DNA of 64,000 nt, taken from positions 15,252,001 through 15,316,000 of the forward strand of contig OX327686.1 in the NCBI GenBank assembly GCA_946807835.1, written 5' to 3'. The notes beneath the pieces are model-generated. The model searched no databases and was not told the origin of the DNA. It was given only the letters and a program-made list of their open reading frames with translations. Origin of the DNA: Ailanthus altissimus (Eukaryota > Streptophyta > Magnoliopsida > Sapindales > Simaroubaceae). Below are positions 16,186-28,389 of the stretch, piece after piece. How positions within the stretch are numbered: position 1 is the first letter of the stretch; each line of letters starts with the position of its first letter. The translations under genes and the position numbers were made by a program.

Positions 16186-16392
16186 CACACAATTAAAAAT
16201 ACAAGCATGATTTTTGTGATAAAATTTTTAAGATAGAAATTTGGCTCTATCATAAATTTGTGATAAATTTTATTACAAAATAATTTCTATTTATAATTTT
16301 ATGATAGAAAAAGAATCTATCACTAATTTGTAATAAAATCTATTAAAAATTTGTGATAAAATCTGTCACAAATAAAGTGTAATATAATAGTG
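16186..16392. mobile_element. Small CACTA-like MITE
   Basis: The right end reads ...ATAGTG, so its complement begins CACTATTATATTAC; the left end begins CACACAATTAAAAA. Both ends are flanked by ATA (16183-16185 and 16393-16395), matching the 3-bp target duplication of CACTA transposons. Subterminal 'tttgtgataaa' and 'tctatcataaatttgtgataaa' motifs occur in both orientations. At 207 bp it can encode nothing. Confidence 0.45.
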
Positions 16393-16424
16393 ATATAAAT
16401 ATATATATATTTTTAAATCTGATG

Positions 16425-16720
16425 TAGCTTTTATAAATATTGGGTGTTAGTTGAAATTTTTTTTAATTAATAAAAATTGATGTGGCAATTAAAAAAGTTT
16501 TTTTTAAAAAAATAAAAAATAATAAAACATGACGTGGCAACAAAACATTATTTTTTTTAAAAATTGATAAAGTCTGTGGCAATTATAAAGGTGACGTGAA
16601 AGGTTGAAAATTATTATTATTTTTTAAAAAAATAATAAAATCTGACGTGGCAAATAAAAAATTATTTTTTTAAAAAATAAATAAATAAAATCTAACGTGA
16701 CAGTTGAATTTATTTTTGGT
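16425..16720. repeat. Degenerate tandem repeat with TGACGTGGCA core
   Basis: A unit of roughly 60-70 bases, 'tctgacgtggcaa...aaaattattttttttaaaaaaataaaaaataataaaa', recurs about four to five times with variable A/T runs. Cores are visible near 16480, 16530, 16590, 16642 and 16693. No coding function. Confidence 0.6.
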
Positions 16721-18440
16721 AGATGACTAAAACGACATCGTGTTGGGCTCTGTTTTTTTTTTAAACTTGGCAATACAAATTGTTTTGCAAAGTATTTGTT
16801 TATTTTGTACATGTGGGCCTTGAAATTGATTTTGTGTTTGGGCATGTGGGGTTTGCTTTGTATGTGCCCGGTTTGCTTTGTGTGTGTATAGTCCCTTCAT
16901 GGCCATTTTTGCAATTTCCCATGTGGTGTTTACTGTGTATTTTTGGTATACTCTTTGTATGTATGGGGCTTTATGTCAGGTGCGTACGTGAGTCTTGCAA
17001 TTTTCGCAAGTGGGGTTTGTTTTGTGTGTGTGTGTGTGTGTCTTGCATTGGTATATTTAGATTTTTATTGTCCTATTAAATTGCAAGGTCCTTTTTTTTT
17101 TATTTTATGCAACCGACTTGCTACGTAAACTCTTCTTTTCTTCCTTTTTTTTACTCACTTTTTATGAAAGTTTGTAAATTGAATATAGCTGATGCTTTAC
17201 TCTATGTACTCACTTTCCATGAAAGACTGTCGATGGTTTTTTTTTTATAACTATTTTTCCTGCAAAAATAGTTAAGTATAATATTATATGTACAAATGAT
17301 TTATTTGCTTCTATTAAAGTTTTTTTTGAAGTTGTTGCATAATTTTAAGATATACTTCTACGTAATTTAATTATCAAAATTTTGCTTCTACTGTGAAATC
17401 GTGACTGCATCCTTGAATTTTCATGTTCTTTTTCAAACGAGGACACTTTTGGTCGCTTTGTATCTATTTAATCCCTTATTAAAATTACTACCAAAATAAC
17501 TTATAATATTGGATGTTGACCATGAAAATATAATTGAGTAAGAGTATTTAACTTATACTAAAGGGTATTTCAAATATTTCAAAATAGATTAGGACTTATT
17601 CGATACAAATAAATAAACTCTTAAAAGAAATAAAAACTCAATAAACTGAGTATGTTATCATTTGCATTTCTTCTGCTTGCCAAACTCTTTCGTAGAAGTA
17701 AATTTACATTATCTGACGAATTCTTATTGTTTACCCGTGTGTAGCATAGTAAAAGTAGCCAGAAATTGATAAAAAGCCTAGCTAGTGGTTACTGCATATT
17801 ATTTTTTTATACCGCGTGATTGCAAAAACTGTTGAAGTATAGATTCAAAGAGTTTGATATGAAATAGGTTTGAAACTAAACCTGAGAAAATATGTACCAA
17901 AGTTCAGGCTCATGTAACATGTCAACTATGAATAATCTCAACATGCATTGACGCATCCATCAGTGCTTCTATACCTAAACTTTATGCTCTAGTTGTTGTA
18001 ACATATTTTTTTATTGTTGTCATTGTGGTCTAGTTCTTGATGGTGACATATTCCTTATTTGTCACATGGATAAATTTTAGATGTTATGTGATAGATCGAG
18101 TAAGAAATATGAAGATGGGATTAAAAACTTTATTAAGTTTGTAATCTCACATTTGAAAATTTTAAATTTATAAGACGATCATATTTAAAAAGTTATAATG
18201 TGATATTCAACACAGCCCAAAAAATTAAAAATCACTTGTTTGTTAGTGATATTGATGAAAGTTATTAGACATGGCATTAACATGAAAAGAAGATAATTTT
18301 TTCAGATTGTACTAAATAATATATGATTGATCAGTCAAGCAATAACTTTCATAGAACTGTTGATATGGTATATGCAGTGTTTAGGCATTGTGACAATGAT
18401 CAAAATTCCTTTGATTAATTATTTCTCTAATGTTCATAGG
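16721..18440. other. Intergenic AT-rich stretch, no recognisable gene
   Basis: Nothing assignable. It includes a (TG)n tract at 17023-17041. The 99-codon open frame at 16780-17079 is T-rich low-complexity and lacks family features. Confidence 0.4.
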
Positions 18441-18449
18441 ATGATAAAA

Positions 18450-18660
18450 AGTAAGAGTGAAGACAGTAGGATGGATACAGAATCTGATTGATCTACCACG
18501 TTTAGTGGCAGACACATCCAGGGCTTAACTAAGAAGACCAACCTCAGAACTACTGCAGACGAGTCCAAAATTATGGTAAGATACAATAGATTTGAGAACC
18601 TAAAGGAGATGAGGGTATTGCATTGACCACAACCATTGACTTGATAGTTCGATAATGGAT
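18450..18660 (+). pseudogene. Possible CACTA (En/Spm) transposase relic
   Basis: One frame reads a basic 'GRHIQGLTKKTNLRT' stretch, followed after about 10 residues by 'VRYNRFEN'. This spacing resembles the conserved basic block of plant transposase-24/PttA proteins. There are stops on both sides. The resemblance is weak and short. Confidence 0.2.
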
Positions 18661-18860
18661 CATATTGTGTATCATGATTGGCGAAAGGTACCATTTCATT
18701 CAAAGGAATTGAAGATGTCTTAATTTCAAGGGTATGTGCATATGGTGCGTGCTTATCACTTTTCAATTTATGTATCAAATATATAAATTAGCGCAATGAA
18801 AGTAGAAATCTCTATTTTTTAGTGCAACAAACACATTTAAAATTTAAGTTCTATTACTGT

Positions 18861-20763
18861 TGTAGTAACCACTTATCCACAACCGGTAAGAATAAATATT
18901 TATACATATATATAATATTCATATTTTATTTGTATGTGGATAATACTTAATTTATGTATTGTATTAGTATTGTTTGTATAGATTAAGGACCTACTATTAG
19001 TATTAGGTTTATTTGCAAGACTTTAGATTTATTTTAGAGATCAAATTATAATACTTTAAAAGTTTTAGAGATTAATTCATAAATACTAAATGTTAGCCTC
19101 TTAGTATAAAAATGCACATTTTAAACCCTAATTTACTCATTTTTTGTTAAGTCATCCCTTTTAGAGAGAAAAAAAAAAGAAATAGAGGGGAGAGAAAGAG
19201 AAGAAGAAGAAGAAATTAGAATTTTAAGCTTTAAGAGGTATATCATAACTATTTCTCAATTTATTGGTGTTAATTAAGTTAATTTCTTTAAGTTTTGATT
19301 TCTAAAAATATGTAAAATTGAGAACTTGATGTGAATTTTGTAAGATATATTGAGAACTGATGATGAATATGTAGATAACTTGATAAATCATGATGAATTT
19401 ACAGAATTTTTACTTGATAGTCTCTTGATCCGAGAAGTTTATAAATTTTTGTACTTCGATTCTGATTTTGGATTTTGAGAATATGAAACTACACATGTTT
19501 AAAATTATTTGAGACTTTGAATCTATTGAAAATTCCAGAAATTTAATTTTTAGTAAATTTATAAAAATGACCATAAAATTTTGGAAATTTCCTGTGTTAA
19601 CAGTATACTACAGTGACAAATAATTTTTGATCTGCTGAATAATCTTCAAAACTTACGAATTTTTGAAATATGATAAATTTATATATCTAATATGATATAT
19701 TCAAAATTTAGAATTTATATCAATGTAGTTAAATTGTTATGATTTTCTAAAGTGTATTAGCTCACTGTACTGTTTAATCAACAGTTTTTCAAAGCTATGG
19801 AGTAAACTAGTTTTAAAATATTTTTGTCAGGAATTTTGAATAAATATATTTATCATGGATTGAGATATATTTCAAGAGTAATTCTGTAGTATTGTTATAA
19901 TTTTTGAGTTAGTATATGATTTTATAAAATTAGGAGACTGAATACTATTCAGTTAATATTTTGATCATGTCAGGATAATAGTTTAGATTTGATGGTGTTT
20001 ATGAAATAAATTGTGTAGGAATTATGGTATAATATTTATATATAAGAAGGATATATGAGTCAAGAATGATATATTCTGATTTTAGAGTAATTAGAAATCA
20101 TTTGATATATAAGAAAATTTTGTTAAGTGTAAGTGGTCAGAATGACAGATTTTGAGAAACTAAGTCATTAGACAAATTTGATGTGATAAGTGAAATATGT
20201 GTAATTTTGTAAGCTATTTTAAAGTATTTTCTCAAAAGTGTTAAGAGGTAAGTATACTAGACTCTTACTGAAATCACAATAAATATAGTAATTGTCTATG
20301 TATAATTTTATAAATGTGCTTAAAAATATGTTTATGTTATGCTAAAGTATAATTTGATATGAAATGTGAAAGACATGTGTTTATGAATGTGAGTATTGAT
20401 ATTGAACATGAGCATACATAACATACATGTATTTATAAAAGTGAGCATTTCAAAATGAAATGTATTTAGCAAAAAAAGCTTTTGAAGTGAAATATGTCAA
20501 TGAAAAACGTTTTGTGTTTTGAGGATGGTCGAACTCACTATTTACTTAGTAGGCACCTTATGTGATTTGTGGAGCCTTTATGTGTGGCATTTCCTTCGGG
20601 ATTGGTATATGTTATGTGTTCTGTATGTAGGGAAGATCCTATTGGTACTTAAAGAAAAAGCGAGTCATCACATTCATGTAGTGGCGTATTGGTGTATGTG
20701 AAAGGACTCACCGATGATTAGGGTGAGGGTTTGGCTCTTACCCTCAGGCATGAGCGTTATATA
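18861..20763 (+). mobile_element. Y-family LTR copy 1, left part (Ty3/gypsy 5' LTR)
   Basis: The LTR starts TGTAGTAACC and matches, in reverse complement, the right ends of Y copies 2 and 3. It is interrupted after 20763 by X copy 2, with target duplication ATATA at 20759-20763 and 25590-25594, and resumes at 25590. Net LTR length is about 2.55 kb. A polypurine 'gagagaaa..aagaagaagaa' leader lies near 19165-19215, just after what is probably the U3/R junction. It is not coding; the 60-codon open frame at 20519 is part of the LTR. Confidence 0.8.
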
Positions 20764-21287
20764 TGTTGTCACCGAATCTAAGACATGTGGGTGTATACAT
20801 GTACAAATGTGTCTATTACCTAAACACGTATCATATACGAATTTTTATGCGGCGGAAGCGTGAAATATAAAATAAACATAATATATATAATATATTAATC
20901 ACATTAATATATTAGAAGGTTTGAGAACTCACATCAACGAATAACGTTATACACGTATTTCCTCAGAGTTTGCATGGAGACCAACTCGTGTGCAGTTTTA
21001 GTCACAAACTCGGTAGGCTTAGTGAGCTAGAACAGCAGTCCGATATCCAGCACAGGATTAACTCTTAATTTCCAAAATAGCCGGGTGTGTGTTTATATCA
21101 TTTTTTTCAAAAGGATTAGAAATGAAGATTTTAAAGTAATCCACCATTACTTCAAATAGAAGCATAAAAAAAAAAAAATTATTTTTCCTTTTTTTTTCTT
21201 TCTTCCTTCTTCTTTTCCATCTCTCAATTTTTTCTTTCCAAATGGCCATACACACACATTTGCACAACACTTTTCTTTCTTTCTCTC

Positions 21288-21289
21288 TT

Positions 21290-21316
<27 letters not shown>
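21288..21316. repeat. (TA)n microsatellite in X copy 2
   Basis: About 13 TA units after a pyrimidine-rich stretch. Confidence 0.85.
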
Positions 21317-21324
<8 letters not shown>

Positions 21325-22685
21325 TAAAAAATAATATATAATATAATATAAATAATAATAATAAAAAAATAATATAATGGGTGCCAACTATTTGGCACCC
21401 AAATATAATAATAATATATATAATATAATATAATATAATAATGAGAGAATGATTATTTAATAATTAAATAATCATAGTTTGAAATGATCATTTTGCCCCT
21501 CACAAATAATTATCAAATCTACTCTTAGTGGGTCCCACCAAATTTCACACTTAGGTAAACTCAACTGAAGGTCCACAATACTCTACGTGTTATTATACAA
21601 TTAGTAAATAACAATTATTAACTAATTATTGTATTTAACACTTAAATACAGATACGCACGCACTCCCGTGAAAGTGTTGAATATTGTTGGATTAAATAAT
21701 TTAATCCGGTGCGCTACCTCAGTGCACAACAAGTACACTCCATATCGCGGGACTCCCTAAGTCCTACGCCCGATTCGTCAAATAGAACTATTCCATGAGT
21801 CCGAGAGCAATGCCACACGCACACGTCACGGATATACAAATCAGTGCGTTGAACCATACAAGCTGAGGTTACAATGCATACGTATAGTCCTTCCGTCATG
21901 ATATCCTGGATGTACGGGGATATAGATTATCATCGTCAAATCCCCAATGCTTATCCATGTCCTATCTCCAGACTTGTATCTCACTGAACAATATGCACAA
22001 ACTCCTTTGCCATACTGTTCCACCCTAGTGGAACTCTTTTCTGGGATGATTACTTGTGGCCATAAGATTTTCTGAGATATAGCCTCGAAGCATCTGGATA
22101 TCTAACTCTATATAGGAGTTGACAGATCTCATATCTGTACACATCGGACTTCATAAACATCGGACCATACCCAGCGACACCCAGCGATCACACCATGAAA
22201 GGTCTATGACATGCGTGGAACCAAAATATGGTGGATCACTTACAAGCTCACCGTGGCACTCAGGTCAAAGACCACGTATACTACTCAACTTGAGAGGACC
22301 CTCCGTTGACGGTTTACATAAGGTTTCTATCGGAGGGCTCTCGTGAGTCTGTCTCATATCTAGTCCTAACTGGATACCCATATATCAATACGGGCTTCAA
22401 GCTCACAATCAGCTAGGAACGACCATCTATACCCTATAGGTATGACATATGTTGATCTATATTAAAAGTATCCACTGACAGACCCGCATCGGCAAAAATA
22501 GATCATGGATAATTATTCGAGAACATATTTGCGCAACTAGCATTTTCTGGCACTCGATTATAACTATGCAGTTACTAGTATATTCCCAGGTCTATATCCC
22601 ATTATAGACAATGCTCTAACTCTTGGATATGCTGAGTATTATGACCAGCTAATACTTAATTGTGCTAATATTTAACAATTATATG

Positions 22686-25387
22686 TGTCACGCCCCAGAC
22701 CTAAAAGATCTGACACACGACATCACTTACATTCATTCAATAATATTTCTAAGCACATTCATTTTAATTTCTTTCAGAATTATAGCAATTGAATTATGAC
22801 TGGGACAATTAGTAAACCGGAGATACACAGAGTTTTTTCAGAGATTAACATTCTACTACGTCACCAGTAACAACTTTATTACCGAAAGCCCAGAATATAT
22901 TCATTGCAAATTCTTACTTAAAATCAATCCATTATCACACTTGGTGAAACTTAAACTAAATCCAACCACACACAATAAAATAATACATAAGTATTTATTT
23001 AATAGGAATAAATCAAATATCTTATCTCACGTGTCCCCAAATGAAACACTTAGTAACCTAACAACTTAGGGAACCCAAGGAATAGCAGAAGCCTTGCCAA
23101 ATCCGCTAAGCACACATGTACCTTATGTACCTGAAATCACCATAAACTATAATAAGTATAAAACTCAGTAAGCATACTTGTTTTTAATATATCAAATACA
23201 AATACATATATGTACACAATGCATATATATGATATGTTGTGATCAATCAAAATCATAATCTTATCAATTCACATATCATGTAAGTGTTTACACATTCTTT
23301 CAAAACATATTACAGGAATACCATCACTCAACTACTACTTAGTAGGACTTACACATCACATATCACATAATGAGCCAAATGTCACTCGTAGGTGATATAT
23401 CGTATGAGAGGAATAGTACAAGTGAGGTTTAAATTACACATATATAATGCTCAAGCCTGAAGGTAAGAGCTAAACCCTCACCCTGATCGTCGGTGAGTCC
23501 TCTCACATATACCAATACGCCACCACGAATGTGATGACTCAATCTTCCTTTAGGTACCAATAGGATCCTCCCTACATATGGAACACATAACATATACCAA
23601 TCTCGAAGGAAAGGCCACACATAAAGGCTCCACAAATCACATAAGATGCCTACTAAGTTAACAGTGAGTTCAAGCATCCTCAAAATACAAAATATGTTTC
23701 TCATGGACATATTATAGTTCAAAGCTTTCTTTGTTAAACACATTTCATTTTGAAAGCTCACTTTCAAAAACACATGTATGTCCATGCTCAATGTCAATGC
23801 TCACATTCATAAACATATATCTTTCACATTTCATATCAAATACACTTTGGCATAACATAAATATATTTATAAACACATTTACAAAATCATACATAGACAA
23901 TTACTATGCTTATTGTGATTTCAGTAAAAGTCTAATATACTTACCTCTTAGCACTTTCAGTTACAAGACTTAAATCTCTTTAACCTATCAATGGAGATTA
24001 ATCATTTCATAAGCCTCACAATTCACATAAAATACTTTAAATAGCTTAGGAAATTATACACAATGTATTTATCACATCAAATTGGTTTAAATACTTGGTT
24101 TCTCAAAACCTGTTATTCTGAACACTTACACTTAACAAAATTTTCTAATACATCAAATGATGTCCAATTACTCCAAAATAAAAATATCTCATTCTTGACT
24201 TATATATCCTTCTTATATATGAATATTATATCACAATTCCTACACAATCCATTCCATACACACCATCGAATCCAAACTACTAACCTGACAGAATCAAGAT
24301 ACTTACTGAACAATATTTAATCTCCTAATTTTATAAAATCATATATTAACTCAAAAATTATAAACATCCACATAATTACTCTTAACACATACCTAAATCC
24401 ATGATAAATATTTCACTTCAAATTCACTGCCAAAAGTATTTTAAAACTATTTTATTCCATAGCTTTAAAAATCTGTTAATCAAATACTACAATAAGCTAA
24501 CACTCTTTAGAAAATCATAACAATTTAACCACATTGATTTAACTTCTCAATTTTGAGTATATCCTATTAGACATATAAAATTATCATATTACACAAATTT
24601 GTAATTTTTAAAGATCATGCAGTAGGCCAAAAATTGTTTGCCACTGTATCATACTGTTCACACAGGAAATTTCCAGAATTTTAGGGTCATTTTAGTAAAT
24701 TCACTATAAATTCAATTTCTTGAATTTTCAATCGATTCAAAGTTTCAGATAATTCTAAACATGTATAATTTAATATACTCAAAATTTAATACCAGAATAG
24801 AATCACAACAATTTATTAAATTTCTGGATCAAGAGACTATCAAATAGAAATTCTGCAATTCATCATGATTTATCAAGCTCTCTACATAGATCATCATCAA
24901 TTCTCACAATATCTTTCGAAATACACATCAAATACTCAATTATACATATTTACAGAAATAAAAAATTAAAGGAATTAACTTAATTAACACCAATAAATTG
25001 AGAAATAGTTGTGATATACCTTTTAAAATCTAAATTTTCAATTTCTTTTTCTTCTTCTCTTTCTCTCCCCTTTCTTTCTCTCTTTTCTCACTCTAAAAGG
25101 GATAGCTCGACCAAAATGAGAGAATTAGGGTTTCAAAAGTGTATTTTTATACTAAGAGGCTAATTTTTGGTATTTATGAATTTGCCCTAAAACTTTCAAA
25201 GTATTATAATTTGGTCCCTAAAATAAATCTAAAGTCTTATAAATAAACCCAATGCTAATAGTATGTCCTTAACCTATACAAACACTAATAATAACAATAT
25301 GTAAATCAAGTATCACCCACATATAAATAAAATACGTATATATATATAAATATTTATTCTTACCGGTTGTGGATATTGAGTACTATA
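22686..25387 (-). mobile_element. Y-family solo LTR, copy 2
   Basis: On the + strand it begins TGTCACGCCCC and ends ...TACTATA (the expected terminal CTACA is changed). It is flanked by ATATG at 22681-22685 and 25388-25392. Read on the minus strand it starts near TGTAGT.. and ends GGGGCGTGACA, the usual right end of many plant gypsy LTRs. Length is 2702 bp. It closely matches Y copy 3 along its whole length. There is no primer site or coding region, so it is a solo LTR. Confidence 0.88.
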
Positions 25388-25589
25388 ATATGTCTCAACA
25401 TTGTTAACTATGAGCCCTTATCTAAACTCATTTAGATCTAATCCAAACTCCTTCAGATCTATAATATCTGTAACGTTACATGCATAATACCATATAAATG
25501 AGTATTAGCAATTTAATGAGAATGTACACTTGTATTAATACACAAGTATATATACAATCAGGGATGGCACGTAAGCACCGACCATAACA

Positions 25590-26243
25590 ATATATGTGTA
25601 ATTTAAACCTCACTTGTGCTATTCCTCTTATACGGTATGTCACCGACGAGTGACACTTGACTTATTATGTGATATGTGATATGGAAGTCGTACTAAGTAG
25701 TAGTTGAATAATAGTATTCCTATTATATATTTTGAAAGAATGTGTGAGCACTTACCTGACATGTGATTTGATAATATTATAATTTTGATTTATCACGGTA
25801 TATTATACATATACATTGTGTATATATATGTATTTGTATTTTGATATATGAAAAACTAGATGCTTACTGAATTTTATACTCATTATAGTTTATGGTGATT
25901 TCAGGTAAATAAGGTATATGTGTGCTTAGCGGATTTAGTAAGGCTTCTGTTGTCCCTTAAGTTTCCTAAGTGTTTCATTTGTGGACACGTAGTTTAAGAT
26001 ATTTAATTTATCCGTGTTGAATAAAAACTTATGTATTATTTTATTAAGTATGGTTGTATTTGGTTTATGTTTCACCAAGTATGGTCATGGGTTGAATTTT
26101 GTGATGAACTTACTAGCAATTTACTAAGAATTCCTATATAGAATTCAAGTTTGAAACTTTATACAATATTAATTATAAGTGCACATTATTAAATGAGTGT
26201 AAGTTATGTCGTGTGTCAAATCTTTTGGGTCTGGGGCGTGACA
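25590..26243 (+). mobile_element. Y-family LTR copy 1, right part
   Basis: Continues Y copy 1 after the X insertion and ends GGGGCGTGACA at 26243. It is followed by a primer binding site, so Y copy 1 is a 5' LTR rather than a solo LTR. Confidence 0.8.
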
Positions 26244-26251
26244 GCTTTTAG

Positions 26252-26263
26252 TGATATCAGAGC
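26252..26263 (+). other. Primer binding site, initiator tRNA-Met type (one mismatch)
   Basis: TGATATCAGAGC lies eight bases after the LTR end. It differs from the standard TGGTATCAGAGC by one base. This places Y in the large group of plant Ty3/gypsy and copia elements primed by initiator tRNA-Met. Confidence 0.75.
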
Positions 26264-26725
26264 TAAGATACGATTATGTAGACTTTTAAGTGTCGAGTCA
26301 AGGGAACCGAAAAGATGCCAAATTCTTAGGATTATATTTGTAGCTTTGTTATGTAAATGTTTGACATCTTGCTTAATTTTGGTATGATTTTGAGAAGATG
26401 ACACATTATCTAAAAGTTGCTAAGATTGTTGATATTGTAGATAATGGTACTTTTGTGGATCTTAATATTACTATTATGATCTTTTTTTTTAAGTTGTGAC
26501 TAATATGCTTAGTAAGAATGATGCCAAACATTTTATGATGATAATTTGCATGTTATGGAGCAAATTGAGATAATTTGCATGTTATGGAGCAAATTGAGAT
26601 AATTTTCTCAATGTTAAAATATAAAGAAGTGGAGTATTGATGACATCAATTGAAACAACTTTTATTGAAATAAAAATCTTGCTAAAAAAAGGAAAATAAT
26701 GACAGCAACAAAATAACAGTAAAGA
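26264..26725 (+). mobile_element. Truncated internal region after Y copy 1
   Basis: The leader text after the primer site ('taagatacgattatgta...gtgtcgagtcaagg') resembles gypsy leaders but fades by about 26400. No gag or pol is recognisable. A 29-bp tandem duplication (26540-26568 and 26569-26597) lies in the remainder. Confidence 0.45.
26540..26597. repeat. 29-bp tandem duplication
   Basis: Two perfect copies of a 29-base unit beginning GATAATTTGC. Confidence 0.9.
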
Positions 26726-27392
26726 CTACAAATTGAGATTTAAATCTATTTTGCGCTTTTTCTCACTGTCATTAGTAGACCAATCTAATTGATACAATGT
26801 TGGATTAGATAGAGGGATAAAAGACTGTAATTGATCAATTAGTTGATCAACAGTTGGAGCAGAAATAAGAATCCGTCGTGCTAGAAATGGGATGAATTAT
26901 TTTTCCACTGCATAGTTAAGAAAAGATAACAACCCATTATAAAAATCATTTATATTTAACAAACCTATGGGTTTTTGGTGAATTGTAATTGTGCCCATGA
27001 GGCAATTTAAAAAATTTCCTCCAAAGTCTTGAGACCTCCTGATAGAGTTATGAAGGCATTTGCATACCTAAGTATTTGAGCCATTCGCTTGTGCATAATG
27101 AGACTTGTAACTCATCCCCAACTGTTTTTTCTATAATATTTTTAATAGTTAGAGGTTTTGGAATAATACCTAAAACTCGACTGCCTTTATTTTGTGAAGC
27201 ATTTGCCACAGACCCTATTAACCTACGGTTACCTCCTCCATATACTAAATTTATCTTTCGCTCAGCTAACACCTTACCAAGATTCTCTGCAGCTTTTACA
27301 AACTCTTCAGTATGTTTAGGGTTTGATCCATAATAGATACAAATTTTTGTGAATCTATGAGCTGAGGTTTCCTCCATGGTTACGCTCACCAT
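26726..27392 (-). pseudogene. LOG-like cytokinin riboside 5'-monophosphate phosphoribohydrolase pseudogene
   Basis: LOG enzymes release active cytokinin bases from their riboside monophosphates. Frame 1 (27048-27392) shows the N-terminal 'ICIYYGSNP', 'INLVYGGG' and 'GIIPK' blocks. A frameshift near 27090 moves the match to another frame, with 'MHKRMAQI', 'ANAFITLSGG' and 'TLEEIF', where the signature PGGxGTxxE is degraded. In-frame stops follow near 27020, 26965 and 26915, and the C-terminal part runs to a stop at 26726-26728. The total span matches a full LOG protein of about 220 residues with no introns, whereas plant LOG genes have several. That suggests a processed copy, but I see no poly(A) tail. 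It lies between two large retroelement stacks. Confidence 0.85.
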
Positions 27393-28384
27393 AATCTTTA
27401 AATGTTTTTAAGTTTGTATAAAGATGAAAAAATAATGTATTTATAGAAAAAAAAATAGGGTCGCTGCAATGTAAAGTCTACATGAGCCATTATAATTTTT
27501 TTATTTATTATTAGAGAAAGAGATTGAGTTTTAAATGCAAAATTTTCAAACACAAATAATAACGGCTATGAGTGTTGGTTGTTGCGAGAAAAGAAGTTTG
27601 TGGTTTAAATGAAATCTTTAAAATAAAATGATAACAGCTGTGAAGCATACGTGTAAGTATGTTCAAATATATTTTCCTCGGTTCTTGTGAGGTAAAAAGA
27701 AAAGAATTAGTTTTACTTTATCATTTATAAGGGACAATAAGCCGCAAAATTTTGAATAAATATTTGTTTATATGTAAGTGTGATAAAATTGTGTCAGAAG
27801 CGTGATGAGTTAGATAAGATGATTAAGAAAAGTCAAATAAAGGCCCTTTTTATAGATTTATGGACCTTCCCATCTTGGCACTAATGGCTGACAATGCATT
27901 TATGACTTGAAGACGTTTTGGGCTAACATCTGGTCTTTTGAACTTGAGGCCAAATTAATTATTAATTACAAAGATTTTTGTGGTCTTAACATAGAATTTT
28001 TTGGTCGATAGAGTAAAAATAGACATGATATAAAGATAAAGCACACTTGACATAAAGATAAAGTAAAAACACTTCTGTCATGATTAATTACTAAATGATG
28101 AGTAGCTTGAATTATCACTATCATATCCTTGGGTAAAGTCATTGAATTGAGCCTAAAAACTTCTTGTGTCTAGTGATGTGAGGTCTATTGAGCTGGTTCT
28201 CATCAATGCAGTTGCTTCTCTTTGGACTTCACTGTGAGTTGGATAAAGTTGTGAATCTTGGAATAATGATAAAGTCAAGTTAGTTTGGTAAGATGTGTCA
28301 TCAATCTGCATGTGGTCCTCTAGCACACTAAGCTGTGAAAATTGTCCAGGTTTAGAGGAAGTTTATTTGGATTTGAAGAGTAGT
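27393..28384. other. Intergenic stretch, no recognisable gene
   Basis: AT-rich, with no open frame above background and no repeat that I could match elsewhere in the window. The first part may be the former upstream region of the LOG-like copy. Confidence 0.4.
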
Positions 28385-28389
28385 GATGG

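Larger units (their letters stand above)
20764..25589 (+). mobile_element. X-family LTR copy 2, carrying nested Y copy 2
   Basis: It begins TGTTGTC (20764) and ends ...CCATAACA (25589), within a 5-bp ATATA duplication inside Y copy 1. Subtracting the nested Y copy and its duplication leaves about 2.12 kb, close to the 2253 bp of X copy 4. The interior is non-coding and includes 'gcggcggaagcgtgaaat' near 20850 and a (TA)n tract near 21290-21315. It also has the family's terminal block GGGATGGCACGTAAGCA at 25561-25577. No internal retroelement genes are present, so I call it a solo LTR. Confidence 0.8.

Noticed and set aside
16780..17128. Overlapping frames of 99 and 61 codons rich in Cys, Val, Phe
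   Set aside because: Low-complexity G/T-rich DNA including a (TG)n tract; no conserved domain and no promoter or splice context.
22119..22346. Frames of about 70-100 codons recurring at 35.4-35.7 and 44.9-45.3 kb
   Set aside because: They lie in the core of the X-family LTR. Recurrence reflects the repeat, and substitutions do not keep the frame.
23429..24320. Several frames of 80-122 codons on both strands, repeated near 29.2-30 kb
   Set aside because: They are inside Y-family LTR copies and recur only because the LTR is repeated.
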